DNA of 20,343 bases from Symbiodinium natans (taxonomy: Eukaryota; Sar; Dinophyceae; Suessiales; Symbiodiniaceae): assembly GCA_905221605.1 (NCBI GenBank), contig CAJNDS010001390.1:1-20343 (forward strand), written 5' to 3'. The position numbers and the translations under genes are program-made. Shown here piece after piece: positions 7,692 through 16,513 of this stretch (the first letter of the stretch is position 1; every line of letters starts with the position of its first letter). The notes under the pieces are model-generated. The model saw nothing but the letters and a program-made list of their open reading frames with translations, was not told the DNA's origin and ran no database searches.

Positions 7692-9044
7692 TCAAAGTAG
7701 GCTGTGGGAGGCGGAGACCAATCTAAACAGGTGACCTTCGAAGGTGAGGCACTTGTACTTAAGAAGCACCCTCGCATCCTCATGGAACGCTGTTTGGATT
7801 TTGGTGCACGTGTCCGCAACAAAGCCCTGTTCATCGCAAAGTACGAAAGCCCGACTTTCAAGGTAACCACTCCGTTGCCGCATGTGTTGCACAATTAGTA
7901 TTTGCAGCATTAGGACCGGCAGCATTGGATCGATTGTGAGATTGAGAGGGAGCATCCCATCAGGCGGATTGACAATACAGAGGCGCCTACTAAAGTAAGA
8001 CCCTACCAGGACCGGATGCGCCTCTACCATGTGCTCAAAGGAGGGGAAGGCAACAGCAATAAAGACCGTGCCAACAGGCCAATCAACAAGAAAGCTGACT
8101 AGAGGGACAGCAAAAGTCAGTCCCTGGACAACTACTTGGATTTGCACCAGATTGAGATCAAGTCGGAAGGCCATGTTTTCCAGGAGGAGCGGAAGAAGTT
8201 CAGCGCCTAGTTGGGTAGAGTCGAGGAGGTACCACTCTCCGTGCGTGTAGGGTGAGCAACACATGGTGTACTTGAGCATACATCCAAACTCGAGTCCAAC
8301 TTCAACGAGGACGAAGGTGGCGATTTGGCCAACGAAAGCACAGGTCGCACCAAGACCCTGTTCGTGAAAGGCGCAGGCCGTTTGGGTGGTGAACTGGTAC
8401 TCTTGCACTCGTGGCGCACCGGTGCCATTCTCGGCTGGGAGGGGCCCAGAGGGGCGTTTAAGAACGCCAGGCCAAAAACCATGGTGGGTGGCACGAGCAA
8501 GCAGGGTGGGAGGTGACCTTTGGTATGCGAGAAGAGGTGCATGAAGACGGAAAACAGGCAGACAGGACAGCGAGCTCAACCGAAGAAAAAACACCTCGTA
8601 GCTGCCCAGGGTGGTAGTGGCCATTCTGCAAGATGCATGCAATGTTACCGGGAGCGCAATTATATACGCCTGCCCGATGTGGCCAGCAAGTACATTATGC
8701 CACGCCACACTCACCGAACCCATAGCGCGCAGAGTTTGCAACCCCCATTGCTGCCACTCAAGGCATCCGCATCCATCTATCTCCCTTAACTGGAGGGCAA
8801 GTCCCTTGGACCAACAGCGGTGGATAAGCTGGAGAGCAGCCCCAACCAATTCGGAGGACTTTACATCGGCATCCAAGTGTGCACGAATGGAGACCGTGCC
8901 AGCCAGCTGCATAATGCAAAAGGCGATACTGGACTCCACGGTGCAGAATTTGTTGTCATACGAGAAGAGGCAGGGCGAAGTATGGATGGAAGAGCCAAGA
9001 ATCTTCCTAAGATGATCCGGCGCCAAATCCAGACAGAAGGCCAT
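7692..9044 (-). CDS. Hypothetical protein, member 1 of a tandem paralogous pair
   Basis: The function is unknown (450 residues from an ATG at 9044-9042; upstream in-frame stop at 9060-9062). The C-terminal third matches the next gene: both contain LVDWPVG followed by T.F, an AHP..VG segment, NP.D near a Leu/Pro-rich stretch, then MR.RSG[YH]LE.R.FVL.D.QG and a terminal A..A..LLK. The N-terminal CLDLAP matches LSLDLSP of the paralog, so the two align along most of their length. No transmembrane helices, catalytic triads or zinc motifs are obvious. Composition is hydrophobic and Leu/Ala/Val-rich, suggesting a compact beta/alpha fold. The gene lies about 160 bp upstream of its paralog on the same strand, as expected for the tandem gene arrays of dinoflagellates. 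The N-terminus may be incomplete (see 9045-9391). Confidence 0.6.
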   Translation of the reverse strand: MAFCLDLAPDHLRKILGSSIHTSPCLFSYDNKFCTVESSIAFCIMQLAGTVSIRAHLDADVKSSELVGAALQLIHRCWSKGLALQLREIDGCGCLEWQQWGLQTLRAMGSVSVAWHNVLAGHIGQAYIIALPVTLHASCRMATTTLGSYEVFFLRLSSLSCLPVFRLHAPLLAYQRSPPTLLARATHHGFWPGVLKRPSGPLPAENGTGAPRVQEYQFTTQTACAFHEQGLGATCAFVGQIATFVLVEVGLEFGCMLKYTMCCSPYTHGEWYLLDSTQLGAELLPLLLENMAFRLDLNLVQIQVVVQGLTFAVPLVSFLVDWPVGTVFIAVAFPSFEHMVEAHPVLVGSYFSRRLCIVNPPDGMLPLNLTIDPMLPVLMLQILIVQHMRQRSGYLESRAFVLCDEQGFVADTCTKIQTAFHEDARVLLKYKCLTFEGHLFRLVSASHSLL

Positions 9045-9391
9045 TGCGCGGGTTAAGGGTCAGTGCTCCCATAACGAGCGCTTGAGCAAAATAACTGTCA
9101 CGCATGTGCCAACTATATTCGGATGGGGAGGGGTAGGTGATCACAATGTTAACAGTGATCAAACAACGAAGCAAATAACAGAGGAGCACGTAAAGGTACG
9201 AGTACCATAAGCGGCAATAAAGCCCACCGAGCACAAAGTACAAGGGGCAACCACACCCTCACTCAGTGGACACATTGGCACATAGCTCCACTGTCTGCGA
9301 ACAGATGGCCAAAGTGAGGTGGGTCCAGCCAGGGGCATTAAAGCCAATAACGTGGCTCTGGATCTATTGTGTGAGAAGAAACAAGGTATGA
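9045..9391. other. Intergenic stretch with a possible displaced N-terminus of the next gene
   Basis: No convincing complete gene. In a different minus-strand frame, 9007-9243 is open and contains a hydrophobic, Tyr/Leu-rich segment followed by HMRDSYFAQALVMGAL. That tail lies where the paralogous protein at 6128-7528 has its own N-terminal residues, so the first exon or pre-frameshift part of the 7692-9044 gene may sit here. No terminator, repeat or RNA gene seen. Confidence 0.3.
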
Positions 9392-9973
9392 CTACCACGG
9401 CCAAAAGAAGTGATAGGGGAATTGTTCACACTCACACAGTTCACGGGCAATGACTGTTGCTCTTGGCGTTAAGACCTGGAGCAATGCCTCTACCCTACCC
9501 CATCCAGTTTTGTGCCCGATTAAAGCCCCGACAACTCGTGAAGACCACTTGGGGGTCAAAGAAAAGTGCTCCGAAAGTGATTGGGCAAGCGCACGTTCTC
9601 CAACGCACGAGATGGCACGGAGATTTGGTGCACTTATTTTCCATAGCATTGACACGGTAGCGCGAGGTTGAGTGGCAGCGTCCAGCCTTGCAATGACTTC
9701 AATGAGAGTCCATGCAAGTAGGAGTTTTTCCTCATCCAGATCTTCGACAATCTCGTGAATGATCAGTGGATTACCAAAGGAGACGCCTCGATATAAACGA
9801 TCCTTATGGTACGGGGAAAGGGCTTCGTTCGACTTGCTTTCCTCTAAGAGAGCCACGAGGATCGCTCCCGCTGCAGCAGGGAGGACTGTGAGTTCGAAGT
9901 CAGCTGTGCTGGAATGACTACCAATGGCTTCATGGTAACGCCAAGCCAGGAGGCAGCGTGTGGCGGCCAGCAT
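9392..9973 (-). CDS. Hypothetical helical protein, in frame with and downstream of the ORF3 stop
   Basis: I do not recognise this protein (193 residues from the first ATG at 9973-9971). It reads as soluble and mostly helical, with Ala/Leu-rich stretches such as LPAAAGAILVALLEES and an acidic EIVEDLDEEKLLLAW segment; no signal peptide or clear membrane helix is present. The same frame is open upstream without a stop to 10024, directly after the TGA that ends ORF3, so it could be a readthrough extension, a 3' part cut off by a nonsense mutation, or an independent gene. A TTTGGCTCA spliced-leader-like string lies 30-40 bases upstream of the ATG, favouring an independent gene. Pieces of it (PN..LA, a [VI]G[GS]H motif, P[LI]I[IV]H...ED, then LLLAW) recur in the same order in the protein at 4192-4884, hinting at distant paralogy. 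Confidence 0.5.
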   Translation of the reverse strand: MLAATRCLLAWRYHEAIGSHSSTADFELTVLPAAAGAILVALLEESKSNEALSPYHKDRLYRGVSFGNPLIIHEIVEDLDEEKLLLAWTLIEVIARLDAATQPRATVSMLWKISAPNLRAISCVGERALAQSLSEHFSLTPKWSSRVVGALIGHKTGWGRVEALLQVLTPRATVIARELCECEQFPYHFFWPW

Positions 9974-10004
9974 GTTTGGTTGTGCCCGGGCGTTCACAAC
10001 TGGT

Positions 10005-10014
10005 CTGAGCCAAA
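10005..10014 (-). other. Spliced-leader-like remnant CTTTGGCTCA
   Basis: The minus strand reads CTTTGGCTCA at 10014-10005, between the ORF3 stop and the ATG at 9973; its last nine bases match the spliced leader. It is the third such string on the coding strand within 2.4 kb, all in short gaps before reading frames. Confidence 0.35.
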
Positions 10015-10024
10015 GGTGCCGCCA

Positions 10025-13000
10025 TCACGAAAGAGGGAGGGTGGTTGAAATGGGGACTACACGCATCACAACGAGGGGGGTGTTACCCACACTCTCGACC
10101 TCTAGTATATCCTGAACTTCCAGGATAAGGCGCTTGGACACCCTGTTGGTGGTTGCCTTTGGGCGCTTTGGGAGAGCAGGGCTATGACACGCGATACTCG
10201 CAGCGTTTAACGCATCAACTGCCGCATTAAATTCACTCTTCGTGGTGGTAATAGCAAAGACATCTTGTAGGTTAGCAAATTCCTGGTTAGGTGTGACCTG
10301 TGGATGACAGTGCTGCCCCACCTGGATGAGCTGAACCAACGCTTCAGTAGCCCCTTCGATGAAGGGCGAAACTGCGTTTCTATTTTTGACGTACACCCCG
10401 TCATGTACCCAAAGCACTGTGCCTGCGCAGTACGGGAGCATTGCAGCGAGCCCTTTTCGCATTACGAAGCTTTCCGCAGCTTCAAGTGCAAAAGTTGCCC
10501 AATTCCTGTTGTTGACCCTTGCATCCGGTTGGTAAAAAGGGATTCCTTGCTGGATCATAACCTGGAGGGTAGCTTTAGCCTGCACCAAATGTGCAAGAAA
10601 ACTTGCCAAGGCAGGGGGGATGGCATAAGCAGCAATACTACCTTCATAAACATGCCGAAGGAAAGCATTGCTGTCCATTCCAACTGCTCTTTGCAACAAG
10701 TGCTTGGTTTGCACTGTTTGTGCTTTGGGCGCGCGTGCAAGGTGACTACTAAATAGCTCCCTGGCTTCAAGCAACGTTGGGAGGGGTGGGTGAGTAGGGC
10801 TGTGACATGTAAGGAGGCGCAAAAGCGTATAATGCGCACCTTTCATGTCGATTTCAATTGCGTTCGGTCCGATGGCCAAGAAACGTGTTAGCCTTTTACT
10901 CGTTTGCCAGTGCCGTATGGCATAATATCTACCCTGTGGGTGCAAAGATGGCCTTCGATACTGGACCAGCCCTGGCCACGTTGTATCAAGCTCGGGGGGA
11001 GGCTTGATCCGATTGTAGAGGCAAAACCGCAAAAGCAGTTCCGGATTCCAAAGTGGGGGGGCCTCAAGAGAAATAGTTTCAGCTCCGGAATGCAAATCCT
11101 GTATAGCTTGCAGGTGCCATTGCTTGGAAGGCAACAGAATAGGCGGAAAGCACTCAGTGTTTATTTGCATATGAGGCTGACCCTCACCCGAGTCAAAGAA
11201 GACATCTTCATGAAGGGGTGCTTCGTAGCGGAGACTGTTAGCAGCGATTCCTGCCAGGTGATCAGCGACTTTGTTGCCGACGCGAGGGACGTATGACCAA
11301 TGCACTGTAATGGGTGTGTGCGTTAACTTTTGCCACATGTTGTCCAGTTTTCGCACTAGGTCTTCCCTATGTAGTCTCAAGGCACCAGCAAAGTGCTTTA
11401 CAATGTTGATGCAGTCGCCCTGAAGGATAACCTCCCTAATTTGATTGCTAGCAGCTAGAGATAATGCCTTGTCTAACGTTGCGTCAGCGGCGCATATTTC
11501 CGCAAACATAGAATCTGGACAAGGCTGGAGTGGGATGGCAATCGTTTCAAGAATTACCGGGACTGGTCCGGGCGACCATACGATACCACCCGCACCACCG
11601 ATACCTTCTTGCACGTGGCAGCTGCCGTCAAATTGAGCAACAAGGTGGGTATCTTTGACAGGTTTTAACTCAACAATAAGTGGAGTACCTGCAGGGATTG
11701 GCCTTAATGCCGTAACTTTAAGGTGCAGATTGCCGCAATGACACATTTTAGGCCATAGAGCAACATTAGGGACGCCAAGGGTCTGTTGATACATAGGTGC
11801 AAGCAAGTAATGCTGTGCATCTAATGTTGCTAAGACATCCCCTATATTGGCATTCCTGGGGGAGACGGTAACACCTTGGGCGCTTGCTTTAATTAAGGCA
11901 GAAAGGGGATGCTTGACCTCAATATGGAGTCCTCCGTCGTTGCAACAGGGCTTGCAGCGTTCCGTGTCAACCCACCATGCCGGTAATGCTTTGGGAAGTA
12001 ACATCCTCGGGATGGTATTCCAAAGACGTGACGCGAGCTTGGGTATGTTACTGATGTGTTTTGCCCGTTGCGGTGTCTCACACCATCCAGGGTGCCAGGT
12101 GCATTGCTGTTCCATAGTATATCTTCTTATGGTCGCAATCCATGCTAATAGGACGGCACAGAATTTCTTGTCAATCCCTCCCTCAACATTGATCTTAGGA
12201 AGGGCAGTGTGACACAGGGAGTCAAACGAGGCAGTGCCAGCATATCCCAATGTGACTAGGACAATAAAGAGGGAGGCTTTGGTGACCACACAAGCCGTAA
12301 GCCAATGCTCTGTTGTGTTTGCTCCCAGCCCACAGAGCAGGCAGTGGCTTTGGATGAAAGTACACTGGTGCTCATTGGGTATAGCTGCTCTGTAAGTAAT
12401 AGTTCTAGCCGGAGCACCAGGCATTGCCGCACATTGCAGGAGTGGTGCTTGGTTAACATCACAGCAAGGCAGCATGCAGCTGATGGCATGGGCAAGGTCA
12501 TCAGGGCAGCTTTGGTTGAGATGACAGAGTTTGCAGACTGGCATGCTGCCGAACCCATTGTCATACCAGAGCTCTTTCCCTGTTTGTTTGCGTAGGCAGA
12601 CTCTACATTGCTCGTCCCTAGAGGCATATTGCCTGTACACAAAATATGCATCGGCTTCTTCAACAATGGCCCATCTAAGTGCGTAGCAACGAGTGACATC
12701 CGAAGCCACGTTCTTTGGCGGGAGGTTTAGCGCAAGCAAAATGGCACATAGCTGTCTCTCATGTGCATGGTTCGCAACTTTTTGTCGAAGATATCCTTGC
12801 GCCTGAACACAAGCAGCATTGCGCAACACTGCTCTAAGCGCAATTTGCGCCTGCTTGAGCTTGCGACCGCCTGAGTGAGGGCTCACTCGAGGCAGCGCAG
12901 CAGATAGGGCATCATGGCACTTGCTTTTGAACTGCTCAATGATTGGTGAGTCTCCTAAGGAGACTGATTTCTGAATGGCTTGCCTGGCTTGCACAAGCAA

Positions 13001-16000
13001 CGAATGGTAGAAGGGAAGGTTGGCCGCATGCGCATTTTCAAGGTCATGCAGGATAACGTTTAAAGCCCATTTGCCTCTCCAGCGCAGCAGTAGGCCAACT
13101 TTAGATAATATGGCGCCTATCTCAGGATCCATTGCCCTAGGCGCTTTGATAAAATCAAAAACGCCCGCCATATGTTTGGCCTGAATCCAGGGACGCCTCA
13201 AAATAGTTGAGCTGGCAATAGCTAGTGCTTTGAGCATATGCCTTTTGGTGAAGGCGTACAAGGAATTGCAGAAAAGAGGGCAAGAGGCAATGAAGGCCGT
13301 ATGGAATTGAATCCTGGCAGGCATTGATGCAGTAAGGGAAAGAGCTTGTTTATTCCTTCTCAACATATTGCACAAGGCCTTATCAAGGATCAGCATGCGC
13401 AAGGAAACATCTGACATTTTCCTTTGTCCAACCCAATGGATTTCATCAATAGACGTTGCTTGCTCCCATTCATATTTTGACATGCGGCCACGCAGGATAA
13501 AGCCCAACATTGTTGCAGTCTCAGCAATAATCTTAGACCCCCAAGGCGTCATGTCGAGGAGAAGGATATCAGCAGTTTTGAAGGGCTTGTTGGTAAGAAT
13601 AGAAGTTTTGCATTTGCATTTGCAAGGCGATGCAATAATGCAAGCCAACAAAGCCTGGAAATTTTGCTGTTGTGTGCACATGCAAAGCAGCATATCGCTA
13701 GACAGGACGTAGCATTTGCTTCCGCTTACTAAGAGCAGTCCGTGTCGCACGTCAAGCCTAGTCAAGGACATCCTCATTGCTTGGTCGAGGCTGTAGATGT
13801 TCTGTTGAAGCAGTAAGCACAAGGCTTGATGCAATGAGGGACCTCCAATGGTGAGAGTATTGCTCGGTGGAAGCTGTTTGGACTCAATCCAAGCGACACC
13901 AAATTGGGCTATGCATGCTCTGACATCCCCAGGGAGAACCTGTAAAGAAATAAACCCTGCTTGGAAGCATTGGTGACGGAGAACTTGTAACCCCGCGCTG
14001 TGCGCTGGTTCGAAAGTTCTTTGTGCCTTTTCCACCCAATGCAGGCCTTTGGAGGCAGCGCTGTTATCGTCCATGTAAGCCGTTAGTCTTATGAAGGAAG
14101 AAATGTCGTGCAGCGCCCAAATCAAGGGATCTAAGGCGAGACAGAAAAGGACAACAGAAGTCGCCCTTCCCATAGCAAGGCCTTGGTGGATGGAGATAGG
14201 CTCGAGCAAGAAACCTTGCACTTTATGCTGGGTGCGCCTCCCAAACATAAGGTGGATGACGTAAGCTTTGATCCAGGCAGGGGCAGCTCTTGCCGCTAAG
14301 CACTGTAGTACCCACCAGGGATTCACCCGTTCAAAGGCCTTGGCAAAGTCGGAAAGCATGACTGTGTACTGGGCATCTTTGAGCTCCAAGTAGTGTTGCA
14401 TTTGGGCATAATTTGCCTGTGGTTCTTTGAAGTGATTAAGAAGAGCCTGGGCAGGATGTAGCGATTCTTTGAAAGACTCAGCAAGGACAGCGTAGATTGC
14501 GGAGTCAATGATTCGATCACAAGTATCGGGCATGTCTAGTGGCCTGTAGTTGTCCGCGTACGCACCCTTGTCTGCCTTGGGAATGAAGACTAAGGCCTGA
14601 AGCGGATGATCAGCTTGAGACAAGCACATCTCCCACATATGATCCCCAAGTAAGTTGGCAAAATAACTCGGATTTTGCCTATAGAAGGCATAGGGCACAC
14701 CATCGGGACCCGGGGAAGAATCCTTGGTGGTAATAATGGCCTTGAAGATGATGCTTTCATCTGGTAAGTCAGCCGGCACGAAGGGGGCCCTTTGCGCATA
14801 TGGCTGTAGGAGTTTGTCCCACTGGTTATCGTATTGACAAGGGAAGTGGTGCCAAAAGGCTCTAGTTGCCCTTAGTGCAGCATCAAACTGACTCATAGAT
14901 GTGATCAGCTGGCCATTTTCGCTTCTGACCTGTTGCGAATCGATGATTCGAGGGCAGATTTTCCTGAAGGCCTGCCACTTAATTTTAGACTTATCAACCT
15001 GCAAATCTCTTTGAGCAACCAGGGAACGAAGACTTGGTGAGGGGGCAGTTTTCAGCTCTGCACCAAGGTGTAGCCGATTAAGCGCTTCTTGAAGCCAATG
15101 TCTCGGGAGCTCGGCTGAACCATTACCTGACGGCGTGAAAGGGGGTATGGTGATATGCCTGGCTAAAGATGTGACGGTGCTTGCGTTGACACCGACAGTC
15201 GCACCAGTGCTCCTGTTCAAAAGGCGTACCAACTTCCTAATTAATGCAGCAATTGAGTTTCCAGCTTGGGCACGTAGGTTTGCATGCCACAAGAAACATG
15301 TGGCTTTTTGTGCAACGAGCGCGTCAGAAGGGCAGAGTTTTTGACCTTTGTTCTGCTCTTCAATCAAGCGGGCTTTAGTGCAATTAATTAGTTTACGAAG
15401 AAGAAGGTGCGAAGGGCTAGTCTCCGCAGCCTCGATGCCAGGCAAGTCAGTAGTCGCAGGTGGAACAGAAAAAGCCGCAGCAGGAACTGTCCGAACAGGT
15501 ATCGCCGGGACATCTTTGTCAAGCTTATGCTTCGGCCGAAACCGAATCTTTACCAAGTGATGTCCTCCAGTTACTTTTTTGTGCTTCCAAGAGACAGAAC
15601 AGATCTTGGCGGACAAGTACAGCGAACTGGAAATAAGGTAATGGTCAAGGTGACTGCAGGTAGAGCCTTGCTCGAAAGTTGGCCTGTCAGACTTGCATTC
15701 AATCATGTCGCCTTGAGCAAGGAGATGTGCATACTCACCCTCCTTCTGCTGATTAACAGCATTGAAGTCCCCCCCAAGGACAACCACATGAGTTGCATCC
15801 TTGACAAAAGCACTAAGTGCAGGGAAAAGCTTCCCCCATTGATCAGGGTGCCAATAAACCGACAGGAGCCAGTAGCAGACAGACCGAAATCTGACCAGCA
15901 CGGCAAGGGCAAAACCAGGCACAAGGTCAACAGTTTCTACGACTTTATAGTCCTGTGGCAAACAGACAGCAACTCCTCCAGAGTGTCCAGATTCCTTCCA

Positions 16001-16513
16001 AATAGCGAGAGAGGCAATCGTATTTATTCTGGCTGTTGCCTGTCTGAATCGGTGTAAACAGGCAGCATTCCATTTGGTTTCCTGCAAAAGCACGGGCGTT
16101 TGGTGAGCCAACGCACCAATGGTACGAAGCTTGGCAAGGCCAATAGTGTCGAAGGTACACAGCGAGGTAACGTTCCAACTAACGACAGCCTGCAGCTTGC
16201 ACGGCTCCTTTGGGATCGTGTCGAAGTAAGGAACAAGCCTGTCAGCTATGAGATTCAGTGCAAGTTCAAGCTCTTCTGTCGGGAGCTGAAGATTGATAGC
16301 AGCAATTAGGTTAAAAGGTCGGCTGTCATTGGCCATGAGAGCAAGCTTCAGCTCACGTGTTGTGGGATAGGTGAGTGGCAGGTTGTAGGCAAGGAGAATG
16401 CTGTTGAGGGATCTGACACGTGCGCGATGTCTACGACAAGCAACATAGGCATTGAGGTGATCAAGGAAGGTCGTAGACCTTGCCTTGATCACCACGTCAC
16501 GAATCGTCGTCAT
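10025..16513 (-). CDS. Retroelement ORF3: AP endonuclease - reverse transcriptase - zinc knuckle - RNase H - palm-like polyprotein
   Basis: This is the replication polyprotein, 2162 residues from the ATG at 16513-16511 (numbering below from it). The endonuclease (about 110-330) has SWNVTSL, LLQETK, YWHP, GGDFN at 247-251, LDHYLIS at 289, and GGHHLV at 316. The reverse transcriptase (about 590-860) has PGPDGVPY, FIPKAD, motif A LSDFAKAF (catalytic D722), motif B QGLAMGRATS, and motif C AYMDD at 812-816. Cys/His clusters lie at 1303-1346, and a C-x2-C-x8-H-x4-C knuckle typical of LINE C-termini at 1391-1408. RNase H (about 1622-1760) retains all four acidic residues: FDGS, AEICA, QGDC and NKVADHLA. 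After it come about 400 extra residues with IDMKGAHYTLL and VHDGVYV, spaced like polymerase motifs A and C. All catalytic residues are intact. The frame is open upstream to 16663, overlapping ORF2; I chose the ATG because it forms ATGA with the ORF2 stop. The stop is TGA, and the same frame stays open for 211 more codons. Confidence 0.95.
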   Translation of the reverse strand: MTTIRDVVIKARSTTFLDHLNAYVACRRHRARVRSLNSILLAYNLPLTYPTTRELKLALMANDSRPFNLIAAINLQLPTEELELALNLIADRLVPYFDTIPKEPCKLQAVVSWNVTSLCTFDTIGLAKLRTIGALAHQTPVLLQETKWNAACLHRFRQATARINTIASLAIWKESGHSGGVAVCLPQDYKVVETVDLVPGFALAVLVRFRSVCYWLLSVYWHPDQWGKLFPALSAFVKDATHVVVLGGDFNAVNQQKEGEYAHLLAQGDMIECKSDRPTFEQGSTCSHLDHYLISSSLYLSAKICSVSWKHKKVTGGHHLVKIRFRPKHKLDKDVPAIPVRTVPAAAFSVPPATTDLPGIEAAETSPSHLLLRKLINCTKARLIEEQNKGQKLCPSDALVAQKATCFLWHANLRAQAGNSIAALIRKLVRLLNRSTGATVGVNASTVTSLARHITIPPFTPSGNGSAELPRHWLQEALNRLHLGAELKTAPSPSLRSLVAQRDLQVDKSKIKWQAFRKICPRIIDSQQVRSENGQLITSMSQFDAALRATRAFWHHFPCQYDNQWDKLLQPYAQRAPFVPADLPDESIIFKAIITTKDSSPGPDGVPYAFYRQNPSYFANLLGDHMWEMCLSQADHPLQALVFIPKADKGAYADNYRPLDMPDTCDRIIDSAIYAVLAESFKESLHPAQALLNHFKEPQANYAQMQHYLELKDAQYTVMLSDFAKAFERVNPWWVLQCLAARAAPAWIKAYVIHLMFGRRTQHKVQGFLLEPISIHQGLAMGRATSVVLFCLALDPLIWALHDISSFIRLTAYMDDNSAASKGLHWVEKAQRTFEPAHSAGLQVLRHQCFQAGFISLQVLPGDVRACIAQFGVAWIESKQLPPSNTLTIGGPSLHQALCLLLQQNIYSLDQAMRMSLTRLDVRHGLLLVSGSKCYVLSSDMLLCMCTQQQNFQALLACIIASPCKCKCKTSILTNKPFKTADILLLDMTPWGSKIIAETATMLGFILRGRMSKYEWEQATSIDEIHWVGQRKMSDVSLRMLILDKALCNMLRRNKQALSLTASMPARIQFHTAFIASCPLFCNSLYAFTKRHMLKALAIASSTILRRPWIQAKHMAGVFDFIKAPRAMDPEIGAILSKVGLLLRWRGKWALNVILHDLENAHAANLPFYHSLLVQARQAIQKSVSLGDSPIIEQFKSKCHDALSAALPRVSPHSGGRKLKQAQIALRAVLRNAACVQAQGYLRQKVANHAHERQLCAILLALNLPPKNVASDVTRCYALRWAIVEEADAYFVYRQYASRDEQCRVCLRKQTGKELWYDNGFGSMPVCKLCHLNQSCPDDLAHAISCMLPCCDVNQAPLLQCAAMPGAPARTITYRAAIPNEHQCTFIQSHCLLCGLGANTTEHWLTACVVTKASLFIVLVTLGYAGTASFDSLCHTALPKINVEGGIDKKFCAVLLAWIATIRRYTMEQQCTWHPGWCETPQRAKHISNIPKLASRLWNTIPRMLLPKALPAWWVDTERCKPCCNDGGLHIEVKHPLSALIKASAQGVTVSPRNANIGDVLATLDAQHYLLAPMYQQTLGVPNVALWPKMCHCGNLHLKVTALRPIPAGTPLIVELKPVKDTHLVAQFDGSCHVQEGIGGAGGIVWSPGPVPVILETIAIPLQPCPDSMFAEICAADATLDKALSLAASNQIREVILQGDCINIVKHFAGALRLHREDLVRKLDNMWQKLTHTPITVHWSYVPRVGNKVADHLAGIAANSLRYEAPLHEDVFFDSGEGQPHMQINTECFPPILLPSKQWHLQAIQDLHSGAETISLEAPPLWNPELLLRFCLYNRIKPPPELDTTWPGLVQYRRPSLHPQGRYYAIRHWQTSKRLTRFLAIGPNAIEIDMKGAHYTLLRLLTCHSPTHPPLPTLLEARELFSSHLARAPKAQTVQTKHLLQRAVGMDSNAFLRHVYEGSIAAYAIPPALASFLAHLVQAKATLQVMIQQGIPFYQPDARVNNRNWATFALEAAESFVMRKGLAAMLPYCAGTVLWVHDGVYVKNRNAVSPFIEGATEALVQLIQVGQHCHPQVTPNQEFANLQDVFAITTTKSEFNAAVDALNAASIACHSPALPKRPKATTNRVSKRLILEVQDILEVESVGNTPLVVMRVVPISTTLPLS
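16510..16513 (-). promoter_or_regulatory. ATGA stop/start overlap coupling ORF2 and ORF3
   Basis: On the minus strand the ORF2 stop TGA (16512-16510) shares two bases with the ORF3 start ATG (16513-16511). Such overlaps support termination-reinitiation in some bicistronic non-LTR elements; SART1 of silkworm uses a UAAUG junction. Here the mechanism is inferred from arrangement only. I saw no canonical X-XXY-YYZ slippery heptamer in the 154-nt overlap, which makes reinitiation more likely than -1 frameshifting. Confidence 0.6.

Noticed and set aside
13611-13628. Three TTTGCA-like hexamers giving a C-K-C-K-C-K run in ORF3
   Set aside because: Short microrepeat inside the coding sequence between RT and the zinc motifs; may bind metal, but too little to call a feature.
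15407-16057. Plus-strand frame of 216 codons
   Set aside because: It lies antisense inside the endonuclease domain of ORF3, shows no motif, and its length is within what a GC-balanced antisense strand gives.
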